Positions 19,453-29,253 of a stretch of 64,000 nt of DNA are shown one piece after another. Below the pieces are notes generated by a model. The model searched no databases. It was given only the letters and a program-made list of their open reading frames with translations, and was not told the origin of the DNA. The stretch lies in the NCBI GenBank assembly GCA_030696775.1, contig JAUYRN010000012.1, positions 191,426 to 255,425 of the forward strand. Reading direction: 5' to 3'. The translations under genes were made by a program, and so were the position numbers. Positions within the stretch are counted from its first letter, which is position 1. The number at the start of each line of letters is the position of its first letter. This DNA comes from Sulfuricurvum sp. Its GTDB lineage: Bacteria; Campylobacterota; Campylobacteria; Campylobacterales; Sulfurimonadaceae.

Positions 19453-20811
19453 TCACACTTCCCATGGAGCAGGTTTTCCGACATTAGCAAACACAGGATT
19501 TTTAAACGCATATTTCAGATCTTCTGCAAGATTGAGCAATCCGCCGTATCCGCCGTAGCTTGTCTTTTTTTCCTGATTGACATCGATAAAGGAGATTTTT
19601 TTCTTGATCGCCGTGTAGAGGCTTCGACCTCCCGCGAGGAGGATATGCGCACCCGTTGAATCGATGATCTTTCCTTGTTCAGAAGCTGGTTTGGTCATAA
19701 GAACACCGTTTTCACCCAAATACTCTCGTGCTTTGTCGATGTCGTCTTGCGTTGATTTAGCCACACTCGTCGCAACTACTTCGATTCCCAAATCCTGCAA
19801 GCCTGACGCAATCGACCATGCTTTATTTCCGCCCGTGTTGAGTACTGCTTTTTTGCCTGCGAACATTTGGCGATAAGGGATAAGTGCCGTTTCAAGCTCG
19901 GCTTCAGCTTCGGCAATCACTGCTTCAGCACGTGCCGTTAGTTCGGGGCATCCTAGAGCCGTGACGATTTCTCGGATGGCAAAAGAAGTATCGCGTTTGC
20001 CGTAAAATGAAACGGATATCCAGGGAATTGCATACTGCTCTTGCATCTTACGTGTAAGAGTAATGAGAGATTTGGCACACACAATAACATTGAGTTTCGC
20101 CCGATGTGCGGTGCGTATATCCCCTACTCGTCCATCCCCGCTCATGGAACTTAGAACTCGTATTCCAATTTTTTCAAAGAGAGGAAGATACTGCCACATA
20201 TCTCCCGTGACATTGTAATCACCGATAAGATTGATGTCGTATGGTGTAGTAAACTCAGGTTCTTTGGTACCGATTAGATGTTCCAGTACCGCTTCACCCG
20301 CCAGTCGTGATCCTAGATTTTTACTTCCAATAAATCCTGCGGCATGGACAGGGACAATAGGTACACCGTACTTTTCACTTCCAAGTTTGCACGTCATATC
20401 CATGTCATCCCCGACAAGTGCCGTTACGCAGGTAGAATATACGAAAATTGCTTCGGGTTTATAATTTTCCATCACGTAATCAATGGAACTGGCAAGCCTT
20501 TTGTCCCCGCCAAAAATGACATCATTCGTCGTAATACCGGTCGTAAATCCCATTTGTGTATGATCACGCCCAGTGTACGACGTTTTTGTCTCACGAGTCT
20601 CCCATGACGCACCTAAACATGTTTGAGGGCCATGCACGAGATGTACCGCATCAGCATAGGGAAAAAGGGAGATTTGAGCACCATCAAAAGCACAACCCCC
20701 TGCTGCAAGTCCGGGCTTTGGCTTGTCACATCCCTCTCCCGGTTTTTTGTCTTTGCTGTGAGAGCAAGCGCTCTCATTCATAAGTTCTTTTATTTTTGCG
20801 CGGCTGACCAT
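19453..20811 (-). CDS. nifE: FeMo-cofactor scaffold subunit NifE
   Basis: 452 aa. Nitrogenase component 1 family with an N-terminal Cys-rich lead (SACSHSKDKKPGEGC) and GLAAGGCAFDGAQISLFPYA, VHLVHGPQTCLGASWETR, FVYSTCVTALVGDDM and a C-terminal SYGGYGGLLNLAEDLKYA. It pairs with NifN as cofactor scaffold. Start: ATG at 20811 with AGGAG six bases upstream. The TonB receptor gene ends only 48 bases before it on the same strand, so nifE may lie in that transcript. Confidence 0.95.
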   Translation of the reverse strand: MVSRAKIKELMNESACSHSKDKKPGEGCDKPKPGLAAGGCAFDGAQISLFPYADAVHLVHGPQTCLGASWETRETKTSYTGRDHTQMGFTTGITTNDVIFGGDKRLASSIDYVMENYKPEAIFVYSTCVTALVGDDMDMTCKLGSEKYGVPIVPVHAAGFIGSKNLGSRLAGEAVLEHLIGTKEPEFTTPYDINLIGDYNVTGDMWQYLPLFEKIGIRVLSSMSGDGRVGDIRTAHRAKLNVIVCAKSLITLTRKMQEQYAIPWISVSFYGKRDTSFAIREIVTALGCPELTARAEAVIAEAEAELETALIPYRQMFAGKKAVLNTGGNKAWSIASGLQDLGIEVVATSVAKSTQDDIDKAREYLGENGVLMTKPASEQGKIIDSTGAHILLAGGRSLYTAIKKKISFIDVNQEKKTSYGGYGGLLNLAEDLKYAFKNPVFANVGKPAPWEV

Positions 20812-20859
20812 GGAAAACTCCTAGGGAGTGAATTATCGAGGTATATGCAAGATTCGTGC

Positions 20860-22899
20860 TTAATAGCGATATGTCAGCGTTAAACGTGCTGATCGAGGTT
20901 CGCCCGGATGAACCATATGATCCGTCATGGATGTAGTTTCACTCGCTAATTTTGACTCATAATAATACTCGATGTCATACGTTTTGCGGTCAAAGAGGTT
21001 GTAAACATCAACACTCACATCAATATTCTTCGTCAAATGTCGCCCTGCTTTTAGATTAACCAAAGTAGAGGGTTTAGAGCGTACCAAATTATCCTCTATT
21101 AAGGCACGACTCCCGAAATAACGAAGTCTCAATCCTCCAAAATAATCGTCATAATCGGTAACAGCGGCTCCGATTGAAACCGTTTTCTCGATTGCTTCGG
21201 GAACATATTCTCCCCCTGCTGATGAGGGATCTTTATAGCGTGCACGTGAGATGGCGACATCAGCATCGAGGATAAACCACGGTGTCGGTGTCCAGTAATT
21301 TGCCCACTCTATTCCCATACGGCGTGATGGACCCGTAGGTTCCGTCCCTCCCGTATCGCCCGCAAAAACAAGCTCTGAATCACTGTCCATCATCCACAAA
21401 GCTACGGAGGATTCCAAATGATCCACAGCCCGTGTTCTTACCCCAAACTCACCCCCTTTGGTTCGCACCAATGGTGTTGCAGGATCAACGGCATGGGTTA
21501 CACCACGTGCATCATTGCTGTGAAAGCCATATCCACCATTAAGAAAGAGTTCCGTATCTGCCCAAGGAGTGAAGATAAAACTTAGTTTCGGACTGGCGAT
21601 GCTAGCGGTTTTAACTGCCGTATCTACTGGATTGACATCACTCGTCACATCAAAACGGACCAAATCACCTCGAATGCCTGCAATCATACGGACATTATCG
21701 CTGAAAGTCAGCTCATTTTGATAGTAAAGTGCGGTATTGGTCTCATTGACCTTATCGGAAGTAATGGTGTTAAATCGAACACGATTTTGGGTGTTATAAA
21801 GTCCAACACCACGGATAGCATCGTGACGCAGTTGGAATCCGTACGACTGAACCGAGTTTAGACCGAACATCGAACCAAACGATATACGTCCAATATTCCC
21901 GCCAATAATCGTACGGGCATCTTTTTGTTCAAACTGATCTCCTTCTACTGGATGATCTAAATAGTAGGTGAAATTAGAAAACAAATCAAGCCCATAATCA
22001 ATGATATACGCATTTGCACTCGTGACTCCGTTATTATCACGGTGGGTATATTCTCCTGATAAACTGTATCGATGGGTATCTCCTCCATCACTGGGATCGA
22101 GTGAACCGTATGTCCCGATGGTTCCGCTATCGATTGCACGAAGCGGAACATGGTTGGTTGCGTCCCAATCTCCTTTGTATGCCATTGCTGTAATCTTGTA
22201 GCTGTCTTTTCCCTCTTCTTTGGCATAGCTCACAACGCCGTTTAATCGTTTATACCCCTCTGGATGATCCCAAGGACCGTCATTGTAAAAATATTCCAGT
22301 GCATACAAAAGCTTTCCGCCATTCACATCGAAAGCATTGGCATTGAGGAGACGTTTTTGATTAAAACTTCCTACGGTTACACTCGCAATCCCTTCTTCTA
22401 GTGTGTCTACATAATGAATGTGGGCACTTCCTGTTGAAGCAAAATCCCCCTCGGTCGCATAATACGGCCCTTTTTTGTACATCACACTCGAAATCAATTC
22501 AGGTATGAGAAAATTAAGATCATTATACCCTTGACCATGCGCATGTGTAGGAAGATTGGTCGGCATACCCTCAATGGTTGTGAAGAAATCGGTACCGTGG
22601 TCGAGACTGAAGCCACGTAAAAAATACTGATTCGCTTTACCGTCACCACTGTGCTGCGTAACGATGAGTCCGGGGACACTCTCTAGTACCTCAGCAGGAC
22701 GGAGAATCGGTCGGTTGGCTAACTGCCGTGTGCTCACTGTTCCCTCTGTTGCTGCATCAGTATTATACGAAGATTCAGCCTCACCTTTTACACTGATCGG
22801 CTGGAGTGTCACATCTTTAAGCGTCTGTTCTCCTCCTGCGTATAATGAAGAGGACAAAATCACTCCAATCATTACACCGCTTAACATCGGATATTTCAT
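20860..22899 (-). CDS. TonB-dependent outer membrane receptor
   Basis: 679 aa. A signal peptide occupies residues ~1-21 (ends SSSLYAGGE). A plug domain follows (RPAEVLESVPGLIVTQHSGDG, YFLRGFSLDHGTDF, DFASTGSAHIHYVDTL), then a 22-strand-type barrel, ending in an aromatic-rich last strand (SARLTLTYRY). It is divergent from nikR with a 168-base shared gap and sits just upstream of nifE. NikR-controlled TonB receptors import nickel in Helicobacter, so nickel is the best guess for the substrate. Molybdate or an iron chelate for nitrogenase is the alternative. I cannot tell these apart by sequence. Confidence 0.88.
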   Translation of the reverse strand: MKYPMLSGVMIGVILSSSLYAGGEQTLKDVTLQPISVKGEAESSYNTDAATEGTVSTRQLANRPILRPAEVLESVPGLIVTQHSGDGKANQYFLRGFSLDHGTDFFTTIEGMPTNLPTHAHGQGYNDLNFLIPELISSVMYKKGPYYATEGDFASTGSAHIHYVDTLEEGIASVTVGSFNQKRLLNANAFDVNGGKLLYALEYFYNDGPWDHPEGYKRLNGVVSYAKEEGKDSYKITAMAYKGDWDATNHVPLRAIDSGTIGTYGSLDPSDGGDTHRYSLSGEYTHRDNNGVTSANAYIIDYGLDLFSNFTYYLDHPVEGDQFEQKDARTIIGGNIGRISFGSMFGLNSVQSYGFQLRHDAIRGVGLYNTQNRVRFNTITSDKVNETNTALYYQNELTFSDNVRMIAGIRGDLVRFDVTSDVNPVDTAVKTASIASPKLSFIFTPWADTELFLNGGYGFHSNDARGVTHAVDPATPLVRTKGGEFGVRTRAVDHLESSVALWMMDSDSELVFAGDTGGTEPTGPSRRMGIEWANYWTPTPWFILDADVAISRARYKDPSSAGGEYVPEAIEKTVSIGAAVTDYDDYFGGLRLRYFGSRALIEDNLVRSKPSTLVNLKAGRHLTKNIDVSVDVYNLFDRKTYDIEYYYESKLASETTSMTDHMVHPGEPRSARLTLTYRY

Positions 22900-22920
22900 T
22901 TTAGCTCCCTGAAAACTTTC

Positions 22921-22969
22921 AGTATTATTTTTATAACTTTAGTATTATTGCTATATAATTTAAATAATG
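22921..22969. promoter_or_regulatory. Candidate NikR operator in the nikR / TonB receptor gap
   Basis: AGTATTATT occurs twice (22921-22929 and 22941-22949, 20 bases apart), and TATTATT (22943-22949) faces AATAATG (22963-22969) in inverted orientation with a 13-base spacer. Epsilonproteobacterial NikR sites are described as TATTATT-N11-AATAATA type, so the spacer is two longer than expected. The position, close to the receptor start, fits repression. Confidence 0.4.
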
Positions 22970-23067
22970 GCTTAAGTTGAATGGATATTCATTTATTATT
23001 TTGAATTACTCGTATTGCACATGTAATTTTGGATAAAATTGTAAAAATAGTATGATAGGAATTTTCA

Positions 23068-23481
23068 ATGGCCAGCGACGCAATCATCCGCTTTAGTATC
23101 TCTCTTCCCGAAGATCTTCTAATATCTTTGGACAATCAAATTGTTAATCAGGGATATGTCTCACGGTCTGAATTTATGAGAGATCTCATTCGTGAACAAT
23201 TGGTAGAAGATCGCTGGAACAGCAGTGAAGAAATGGTAATCGGTGTTCTAACTCTAATCTATGATCATCATCAGCGCGATCTTTTACAGAAAATGACCGA
23301 TTTACAACACGATAATGATGCTCAGATACTTTGTAATACCCATGTCCACATTGACCATCACAACTGTCTTGAAACAATTATGATAAAAGGAACTCCTGAA
23401 CAAGTAGAAGGAGTCGCGAGTAAAATCAGCGGGCTAAAAGGGATTAACTTCTCTAAGCTAACCAAAACTGCCTCTTTTTAA
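23068..23481 (+). CDS. nikR: Nickel-responsive regulator NikR
   Basis: 137 aa. An N-terminal ribbon-helix-helix DNA-binding domain ([21 protein letters not shown]...[13 protein letters not shown]) is followed by an ACT-like nickel domain with the [11 protein letters not shown] motif that supplies the square-planar His/His/Cys site and IYDHHQ upstream. It represses or activates nickel uptake and urease or hydrogenase genes depending on nickel. It is divergent from the TonB receptor gene, and its stop TAA shares one base with the ATG of the next gene. Confidence 0.95.
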   Translation: MASDAIIRFSISLPEDLLISLDNQIVNQGYVSRSEFMRDLIREQLVEDRWNSSEEMVIGVLTLIYDHHQRDLLQKMTDLQHDNDAQILCNTHVHIDHHNCLETIMIKGTPEQVEGVASKISGLKGINFSKLTKTASF

Positions 23482-24371
23482 TGATAACTTTTAAAACTCC
23501 TATTACCAACACTCATCGCGGTATCTTGCTTATGCTTGCCGCTTCTTTTTTGTTTGCGCTTACCATGCTCTTTGCTAAACTCCTCTCAGCTCACATGGGC
23601 TCCGTTGAAGTAACATTTTGGCGTAATGCCATAGGTCTGCTTGTAATAGTGGTTTTTATTGTGCGCAAACCTATCCAAAACGTTGGCGGTCGACCCTATA
23701 CACTCATTTTTAGAGGGATTATCGGAACAATTGCGCTGCTGACATTTTTCTACACCATCAGTGCTACATCCCTCTCAAATGCCATCGTATATGCCAAAAC
23801 TGAACCCATTTTTACCGCTATTTTGGCATTTTTTCTGTTAAAAGAAAAACTCAAATCTCACGCTGTATTTGCCATTATCATAGGCTTTTCAGGGGTAGCG
23901 ATTCTCAGTGGATTTCATATAGACTATTTGCATATTATGGGACTATTAACCGGTTTTTTATCCGCACTTGCCTATACCAGTGTAAGAAGTCTAAAAGCCT
24001 ATTATGATGAACGCACTGTTGTACTGTCATTTATGTTTTTTGGTGTCTTAATCCCGCTTATCTTAATGATAATCACGGAATTTACTGCTTCAGAATTTTT
24101 TGCTTTTGCTCTCAATGCGTTTGTTATGCCCGTTGGCATCGACTGGTTATGGATTGTGTTGATGGGAGGTGCAGCGGCATTTGGACAGCTGTACATGACA
24201 AGAGCTTATTTTTATGCGAAAGCAGGATTGGTGAGCACTATCAGTTACAGCGTCGTACTGTTTGCCTCACTTTTTGGGATGGTATTAGGTGATGTGTTAC
24301 CGACACCGATGGTTATTATCGGAGCCGTGTTGATTGTTGCAAGCGGTATACTGCTCTCACGCAACAAATAA
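23481..24371 (+). CDS. DMT-family (EamA) inner membrane transporter
   Basis: 296 aa with ten predicted membrane helices in two EamA repeats (first RGILLMLAASFLFALTMLFA, second from about HIMGLLTGFLSALAYTSVRS). The substrate is unknown. Its ATG overlaps the nikR stop, so it is cotranscribed with nikR. Whether it is a metal or metabolite exporter controlled with nikR is open. It converges with a small membrane protein gene on the other strand. Confidence 0.88.
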   Translation: MITFKTPITNTHRGILLMLAASFLFALTMLFAKLLSAHMGSVEVTFWRNAIGLLVIVVFIVRKPIQNVGGRPYTLIFRGIIGTIALLTFFYTISATSLSNAIVYAKTEPIFTAILAFFLLKEKLKSHAVFAIIIGFSGVAILSGFHIDYLHIMGLLTGFLSALAYTSVRSLKAYYDERTVVLSFMFFGVLIPLILMIITEFTASEFFAFALNAFVMPVGIDWLWIVLMGGAAAFGQLYMTRAYFYAKAGLVSTISYSVVLFASLFGMVLGDVLPTPMVIIGAVLIVASGILLSRNK

Positions 24372-24372
24372 T

Positions 24373-24639
24373 TTACAACTTATCCTTAAACTTATCCGCG
24401 ATTTTATCACCCAACTGATCGATGGGTCGTCCACTTTTATCTGCCCACGAAGAAGGATTGGCATTTTCTTTGGCATTATTATGTTCTGCTTCATGAATGA
24501 CAGCATCAGGTACAGTGACCACTTGTTCCACGGTAGTATTGACTTCATTATCAGGCTCAGAGGGTAACGAATCGAGATAAAAAGCCTTAAATAAAATAAA
24601 AGCAAAAAGTACAATAATGATATACATAAAAGGTCGCAT
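24373..24639 (-). CDS. Small single-pass membrane protein, unknown function
   Basis: 88 aa. One N-terminal hydrophobic helix (residues ~4-18, FMYIIIVLFAFILFKAF), then a hydrophilic acidic stretch and a C-terminal KIADKFKDKL. TAGGAG lies five bases before the ATG, a strong ribosome site. Not recognised. It is 38 bases upstream of mscS on the same strand and may share transcription with the genes around it. Confidence 0.6.
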   Translation of the reverse strand: MRPFMYIIIVLFAFILFKAFYLDSLPSEPDNEVNTTVEQVVTVPDAVIHEAEHNNAKENANPSSWADKSGRPIDQLGDKIADKFKDKL

Positions 24640-24677
24640 CGGTACTCCTATCGGTTATTAAAAGAGTATGATAGCAT

Positions 24678-25508
24678 TTAAACCATTTTTTGTTCGTAAA
24701 TGCGTACTTCTCGCTGAGGATAGGGGATGGTCAGCTTCGCCTCACCCAGCGCTTTATAAACAGCCAAATTGACTGCATACTGTACTTTAAAAAAACTCCT
24801 AGTAGGAATCCAATAGCGCATACCAATTTCAACTGCATTGTCCCCAAATTTTTCTATCCCGATGATGGACTTATTCTCTTTGGAAACATTTTCAAAATTA
24901 TCGATAACATTTCGGATAATCTCTATCGCTTTTTCTATATCATCGTCATAAGAAATACCAACATTCGCTTCAACAATACGATATTTAAACGAATTTATGA
25001 GAACCTCTCCAATCATATTTTTATTGGGTACGGTTATAAGTTCTTCATCCTCAGTACGAAGCGTTGTATAGGCAAGCTTGATCTCTTCAACTTCCCCATA
25101 GATTTTATTCACCAAAATCGTATCGCCTATCTTAAAGGGACGACTGATAATCAGAGAAATGCCCGCTGCAAAGTTAGCAACACTTCCCTGAATTGCCAAA
25201 CCTGCCGTCAAGAAAACGGCACCAACTGCAGCAATAAAAGGTGCAATTGAGATACCAAGCTTACCGATAGCAACGATAATCATAGCACCAAAAATTAATC
25301 CCCGTACCCCATTGGCAGCAAATCTCCCCAACGTCACATCAAAATCATGCTTATTAAAAAATTTCAACAATAGATTAAAAATATACTTCGAGAGAAACCA
25401 TCCGATGACAACAATGATGAGGGCACCAATAATCTGAAAACTGTAATTGGCTAAAAAATCAAATGCCTGATTATAAAATTGTTGTACGTAATGCAGTTCT
25501 TGATTCAT
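24678..25508 (-). CDS. mscS: Small-conductance mechanosensitive channel MscS
   Basis: 276 aa. Three membrane helices occur in the first ~130 residues, with a pore-lining TM3 containing AVGAVFLTAGLAIQGSVANFAAG (Gly/Ala-rich, typical). A beta domain (FKIGDTILVNKIYGEVEEIKLAYT, LRTEDEELITVPNKNM) and a C-terminal alpha/beta domain follow. It releases osmolytes on hypo-osmotic shock. It lies just downstream of dnaE. Confidence 0.93.
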   Translation of the reverse strand: MNQELHYVQQFYNQAFDFLANYSFQIIGALIIVVIGWFLSKYIFNLLLKFFNKHDFDVTLGRFAANGVRGLIFGAMIIVAIGKLGISIAPFIAAVGAVFLTAGLAIQGSVANFAAGISLIISRPFKIGDTILVNKIYGEVEEIKLAYTTLRTEDEELITVPNKNMIGEVLINSFKYRIVEANVGISYDDDIEKAIEIIRNVIDNFENVSKENKSIIGIEKFGDNAVEIGMRYWIPTRSFFKVQYAVNLAVYKALGEAKLTIPYPQREVRIYEQKMV

Positions 25509-25532
25509 AATGGGACTTCCTTTATGCTGGAT

Positions 25533-28500
25533 TTACAGAACATCCACACCCTCTAATGCATTCAATTCTTCAATTACCTTGTTATCAACCCGTATCGCCG
25601 AATTGATTACAACATCGGCAAGTTTCGAGACAATGGTGAGCTTGATCTCACGGCGTCCCGGATGACGGCGGATGAGAGTATAAAGTTTTTCGAGCGTTTC
25701 AAGATTGTCGCTGAGGCGTATGCGTATCTGCAACGGCTCCTGTGGCGGAAGATTTTCGACGATCTTCGTCTCCACTTTTTTTGCCTCTTTTTTTGCTTCA
25801 GAAAGAGTCATTATCTTCGTCACACCGATGCGGGTAAACATCTCAGTATGCGTAACTTTGACCTTAAATGCAATCGGTTCGTCCAAATCCATTTTTTCGA
25901 GTTGTTCAAGTTTATCGGAGAAAAGCATCATCTCGATATTGCCATGAAAGTCCATGAGACTTACAAGCCCGAATGCTGACCCTTTTTTCGACATTTTTTT
26001 CGTGATTTCTTCTACTTTTCCGATAAAGATGGCCGTGGACCCATCCGCGATATTTTCAACTTCTGAGGATAATGTATAACTTATCGCATCGATTTGCTCA
26101 CGGAAATTGTCGAGAGGATGCCCGGATACATAAAAGCCAAGCGTATCTTTTTCAAAATCCAAAAGTGTTTTGAGATCGTATTCCTCAAAATTCTTGAGAT
26201 TCAGCTCGACACTCATAACCTCTTCATCATCTCCAAAAAGACTAAATTGTGCATCTTTTTGCAGTGAAGAACTTTTTTTAGCCGCTTCTACCATTATTTC
26301 TACTTGCTCGATCAAGGCACGTCGGGAATAGCCAAAAGCGTCAAAACCCCCTGCTTTGATGATACACTCAATCACCCGCTTATTCACTTTTTGTGGTTCA
26401 ATACGGTTGATGAAATCTTGAATGTCTTTAAATTCACTCTTGGATCTGGCATCGAGAATAGACTCTACAGCCGCTTCTCCGACCCCTTTAATCGCACCAA
26501 GCCCGAAAAGAATCTGATCTTGACCATCTTTATTGATAGCAGAAAATTCCAGTTGAGAATGGTTAATGTTGGGAGCACCGAGGAAGATTTTCATCCGCTT
26601 CGCTTCTTCAATATATTTGACTACTTTGTCCGTATTGTCTTTTTCCGAGGTAAGTAGTGCTGCCATAAACTCTTGCGGATAATAGGTTTTGAGCCATGCT
26701 GTCTGGAACGTGACCATCGCATACGCCGCTGAGTGCGATTTATTAAATCCGTATCCCGCAAATTTTTCGATCAGATCAAACAGTTCGGAGGCTTTTTTAT
26801 AGTCCAAATTTTGTTTTGCCGCACCTTGACTAAACTCATCATTGTAGGCGGAGAGGTCTTTTTTCTTACCCATTGCACGACGGATAATATCTGAATACCC
26901 CAGACTAAAGCCCCCAATCGTTTGAACGATTTGCATGACCTGCTCTTGATAGACGATGACCCCATAGGTTGGTTTTAGGATTGTCTCCATCGCAGGGAAT
27001 GTATAAGCAATTGCCTGTCGCCCGTGTTTACGCTCGATAAAATCGTCCAACATTCCCGATTCCATCGGTCCCGGTCGATAAAGTGCCAATACCGCAATCA
27101 AATCCTCAAAAACGCTGGGTTTAAGACGACGATTAAGATCTTGCATCCCCGTGGATTCGATTTGGAACATCCCTACCGTATCACCGCCTTGAATGACCTC
27201 ATAGACTTTAGGATCATTTTCATCGATAGCGTGCCAATCGATCTCTTTGGCATAACGATGGCGGATAAGCTTGATCGCGCTGTCGATAACGTCGAGCGTT
27301 TTGAGTCCCAAAAAGTCAAACTTAATGAGGTCAATATCTTCGAGAAAGTTAAGTGAATACTGAGTGATGTAGTTTTCTTCACCAGAGGGCTTGTAAATCG
27401 GTGTCTTTTTCCACAACGGCTCGTTGGAGATAACAACTCCTGCTGCGTGCATGCCTGCGTTACGTTTTAGACCTTCGAGTTTTTTCGCGAATTCCCAGAC
27501 ACGGGCAGCATTTGTATCACTTTCGACAAGTTCTTTGATCTTCGGTTCTTTTTGGAATGCACCATCCTCGGTTTTACCGCCTTTGGTTTTACCGTTGAGG
27601 GTAATCCCTAACTCATCAGGAATCAGTTTTGCCAGCATATCAGCTTGAGAGAGAGGCATTTCCAATACGCGCGCAACGTCACGAATAACCCCTTTGGCTA
27701 ACAGTGAACCGAAGGTAATGATCTGTGCGACTTGCTCGCGACCGTACTTTTGAACCACGTAATCGATAACTTCCCCACGACGTGCTTGCATAAAGTCCAT
27801 ATCGATATCGGGCATCGATACCCGCTCAGGATTGAGAAAACGCTCGAAAAGTAAATCGTACTTCATCGGATCGATGTCGGTAATTTCTAGGCTGTAGGCG
27901 ACCAAACTCCCTGCTGCCGATCCACGCCCAGGTCCCACGGCAATTCCCATCCGTTTGGCTTCACGAACGAAATCCCAAACGATGAGCATGTAGCCGGGAA
28001 ATTTCATCTGATTGATGACCCCTATCTCAAATTCCAGGCGCGCTTTGTATTCCTCATGTTTTGCTGCGGGAACGTGTACCAGTCTCTCATCCAAACCGAT
28101 GCGGCAACGATGGATAAAATACTCAGAATCTTCCTCCATTACCAGTCCCTCTTGGAGGGCATATTCAGTAGTAAATTTAAAGTTAGGTGGAGTCGGATCG
28201 CCAAGTTTGAGCTCTAAATTACATTTATCGACAATCTCTTGCGTGTTGTACAAGGCTTCAGGAATGTCCGCAAAAAGTCGCGCCATCTGTTCGGGTGATT
28301 TGATGTAAAACTCATGCACCGAGTGACGCATACGTTTTGGATCATCGTAAAGTTTATTCATCCCGATACACATAAATGCCTCATGATATTGGGCATCACC
28401 GGCATACGTGTAGTGCGTATCATTAGTTGCAACAAGCTTAATACCAGTTTCATTCGAAATCTGTATAACCTGTTCATCGATAAAAAGCTGATCACTAATC

Positions 28501-29066
28501 CCGTGACGCATGATTTCCATGTAAAAATCATCTCCGAAGATCTCTTTATACTCTAGCGCTACTTTTTTGGCTTCCTCATATCCCCCTGCCCCGTTTTTAA
28601 TATTACGTTCATTGACGGTATTGAGATGCCAGTTCACTTCTCCCTGCAAACACGCAGAGGTACAAATAATCCCCTCGAAATTCTCACGCAGAAGATTTTT
28701 ATTGATACGCGGATAGTAATAAAATCCATTGATATAGGCTTGCGAGGAGAGATACATCAGATTTTTATACCCGATCTCATTTTTAGCAAACAGACAGACG
28801 TGAAAGCGCTGTCGAACGCTTTTATCCCCTAATTCTTCACCATTGTGAATGTACGCTTCCATCCCGATAATCGGTTTAAGACCTGCACCCCTCATCTGTT
28901 GATAAAAATCAATAGCACCAAACATATTGCCATGATCACTCATCGCAACCGACGTCATCCCAAGCTCTTTTACACGGCTTGCAAGAGCAGAAATCTTATT
29001 AGCCCCATCGAGGAGAGAGTATTCAGTATGTAAATGCAGATGGGTAAATGGGGGAATCGTACTCAT
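25533..29066 (-). CDS. dnaE: DNA polymerase III alpha subunit DnaE
   Basis: 1177 aa, normal length. An N-terminal PHP domain (FTHLHLHTEYSLLDGANK, MSDHGNMFG) leads into the polymerase core with PGRGSAAGSLVAYSLEITDID and the catalytic MPDIDMDF Asp pair, the finger domain (RPGPMESGM, KSHSAAYAMV), a helix-hairpin-helix (FGLGAIKGVGEAAVESI) and an OB-fold near 990-1070. It is the replicative polymerase catalytic subunit. The last ~80 residues are tau/C-terminal. Its promoter shares a gap of ~190 bases with the divergent superoxide reductase gene. Confidence 0.97.
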   Translation of the reverse strand: MSTIPPFTHLHLHTEYSLLDGANKISALASRVKELGMTSVAMSDHGNMFGAIDFYQQMRGAGLKPIIGMEAYIHNGEELGDKSVRQRFHVCLFAKNEIGYKNLMYLSSQAYINGFYYYPRINKNLLRENFEGIICTSACLQGEVNWHLNTVNERNIKNGAGGYEEAKKVALEYKEIFGDDFYMEIMRHGISDQLFIDEQVIQISNETGIKLVATNDTHYTYAGDAQYHEAFMCIGMNKLYDDPKRMRHSVHEFYIKSPEQMARLFADIPEALYNTQEIVDKCNLELKLGDPTPPNFKFTTEYALQEGLVMEEDSEYFIHRCRIGLDERLVHVPAAKHEEYKARLEFEIGVINQMKFPGYMLIVWDFVREAKRMGIAVGPGRGSAAGSLVAYSLEITDIDPMKYDLLFERFLNPERVSMPDIDMDFMQARRGEVIDYVVQKYGREQVAQIITFGSLLAKGVIRDVARVLEMPLSQADMLAKLIPDELGITLNGKTKGGKTEDGAFQKEPKIKELVESDTNAARVWEFAKKLEGLKRNAGMHAAGVVISNEPLWKKTPIYKPSGEENYITQYSLNFLEDIDLIKFDFLGLKTLDVIDSAIKLIRHRYAKEIDWHAIDENDPKVYEVIQGGDTVGMFQIESTGMQDLNRRLKPSVFEDLIAVLALYRPGPMESGMLDDFIERKHGRQAIAYTFPAMETILKPTYGVIVYQEQVMQIVQTIGGFSLGYSDIIRRAMGKKKDLSAYNDEFSQGAAKQNLDYKKASELFDLIEKFAGYGFNKSHSAAYAMVTFQTAWLKTYYPQEFMAALLTSEKDNTDKVVKYIEEAKRMKIFLGAPNINHSQLEFSAINKDGQDQILFGLGAIKGVGEAAVESILDARSKSEFKDIQDFINRIEPQKVNKRVIECIIKAGGFDAFGYSRRALIEQVEIMVEAAKKSSSLQKDAQFSLFGDDEEVMSVELNLKNFEEYDLKTLLDFEKDTLGFYVSGHPLDNFREQIDAISYTLSSEVENIADGSTAIFIGKVEEITKKMSKKGSAFGLVSLMDFHGNIEMMLFSDKLEQLEKMDLDEPIAFKVKVTHTEMFTRIGVTKIMTLSEAKKEAKKVETKIVENLPPQEPLQIRIRLSDNLETLEKLYTLIRRHPGRREIKLTIVSKLADVVINSAIRVDNKVIEELNALEGVDVL

Positions 29067-29253
29067 AAAAAACCTTGGGAAAATATGAAGAGATTATAGT
29101 ACGATGACAGTAAGGAAGAGCTTTTAAACTACAAATTTTTTCATTACTTTGATAAAAATTAATCCATGAATAAACTATTCTCTTTGTGGAATTTTAAAAG
29201 TTTGGAAAGGTACAATGTCCCTATTAAATACAAAAATAACATAAGGGAATCAT

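Noticed and set aside
24357-24614. Alternative membrane-protein frame opposite the DMT transporter end
   Set aside because: It overlaps the 88-aa frame, which has a strong ribosome site; this one has none.
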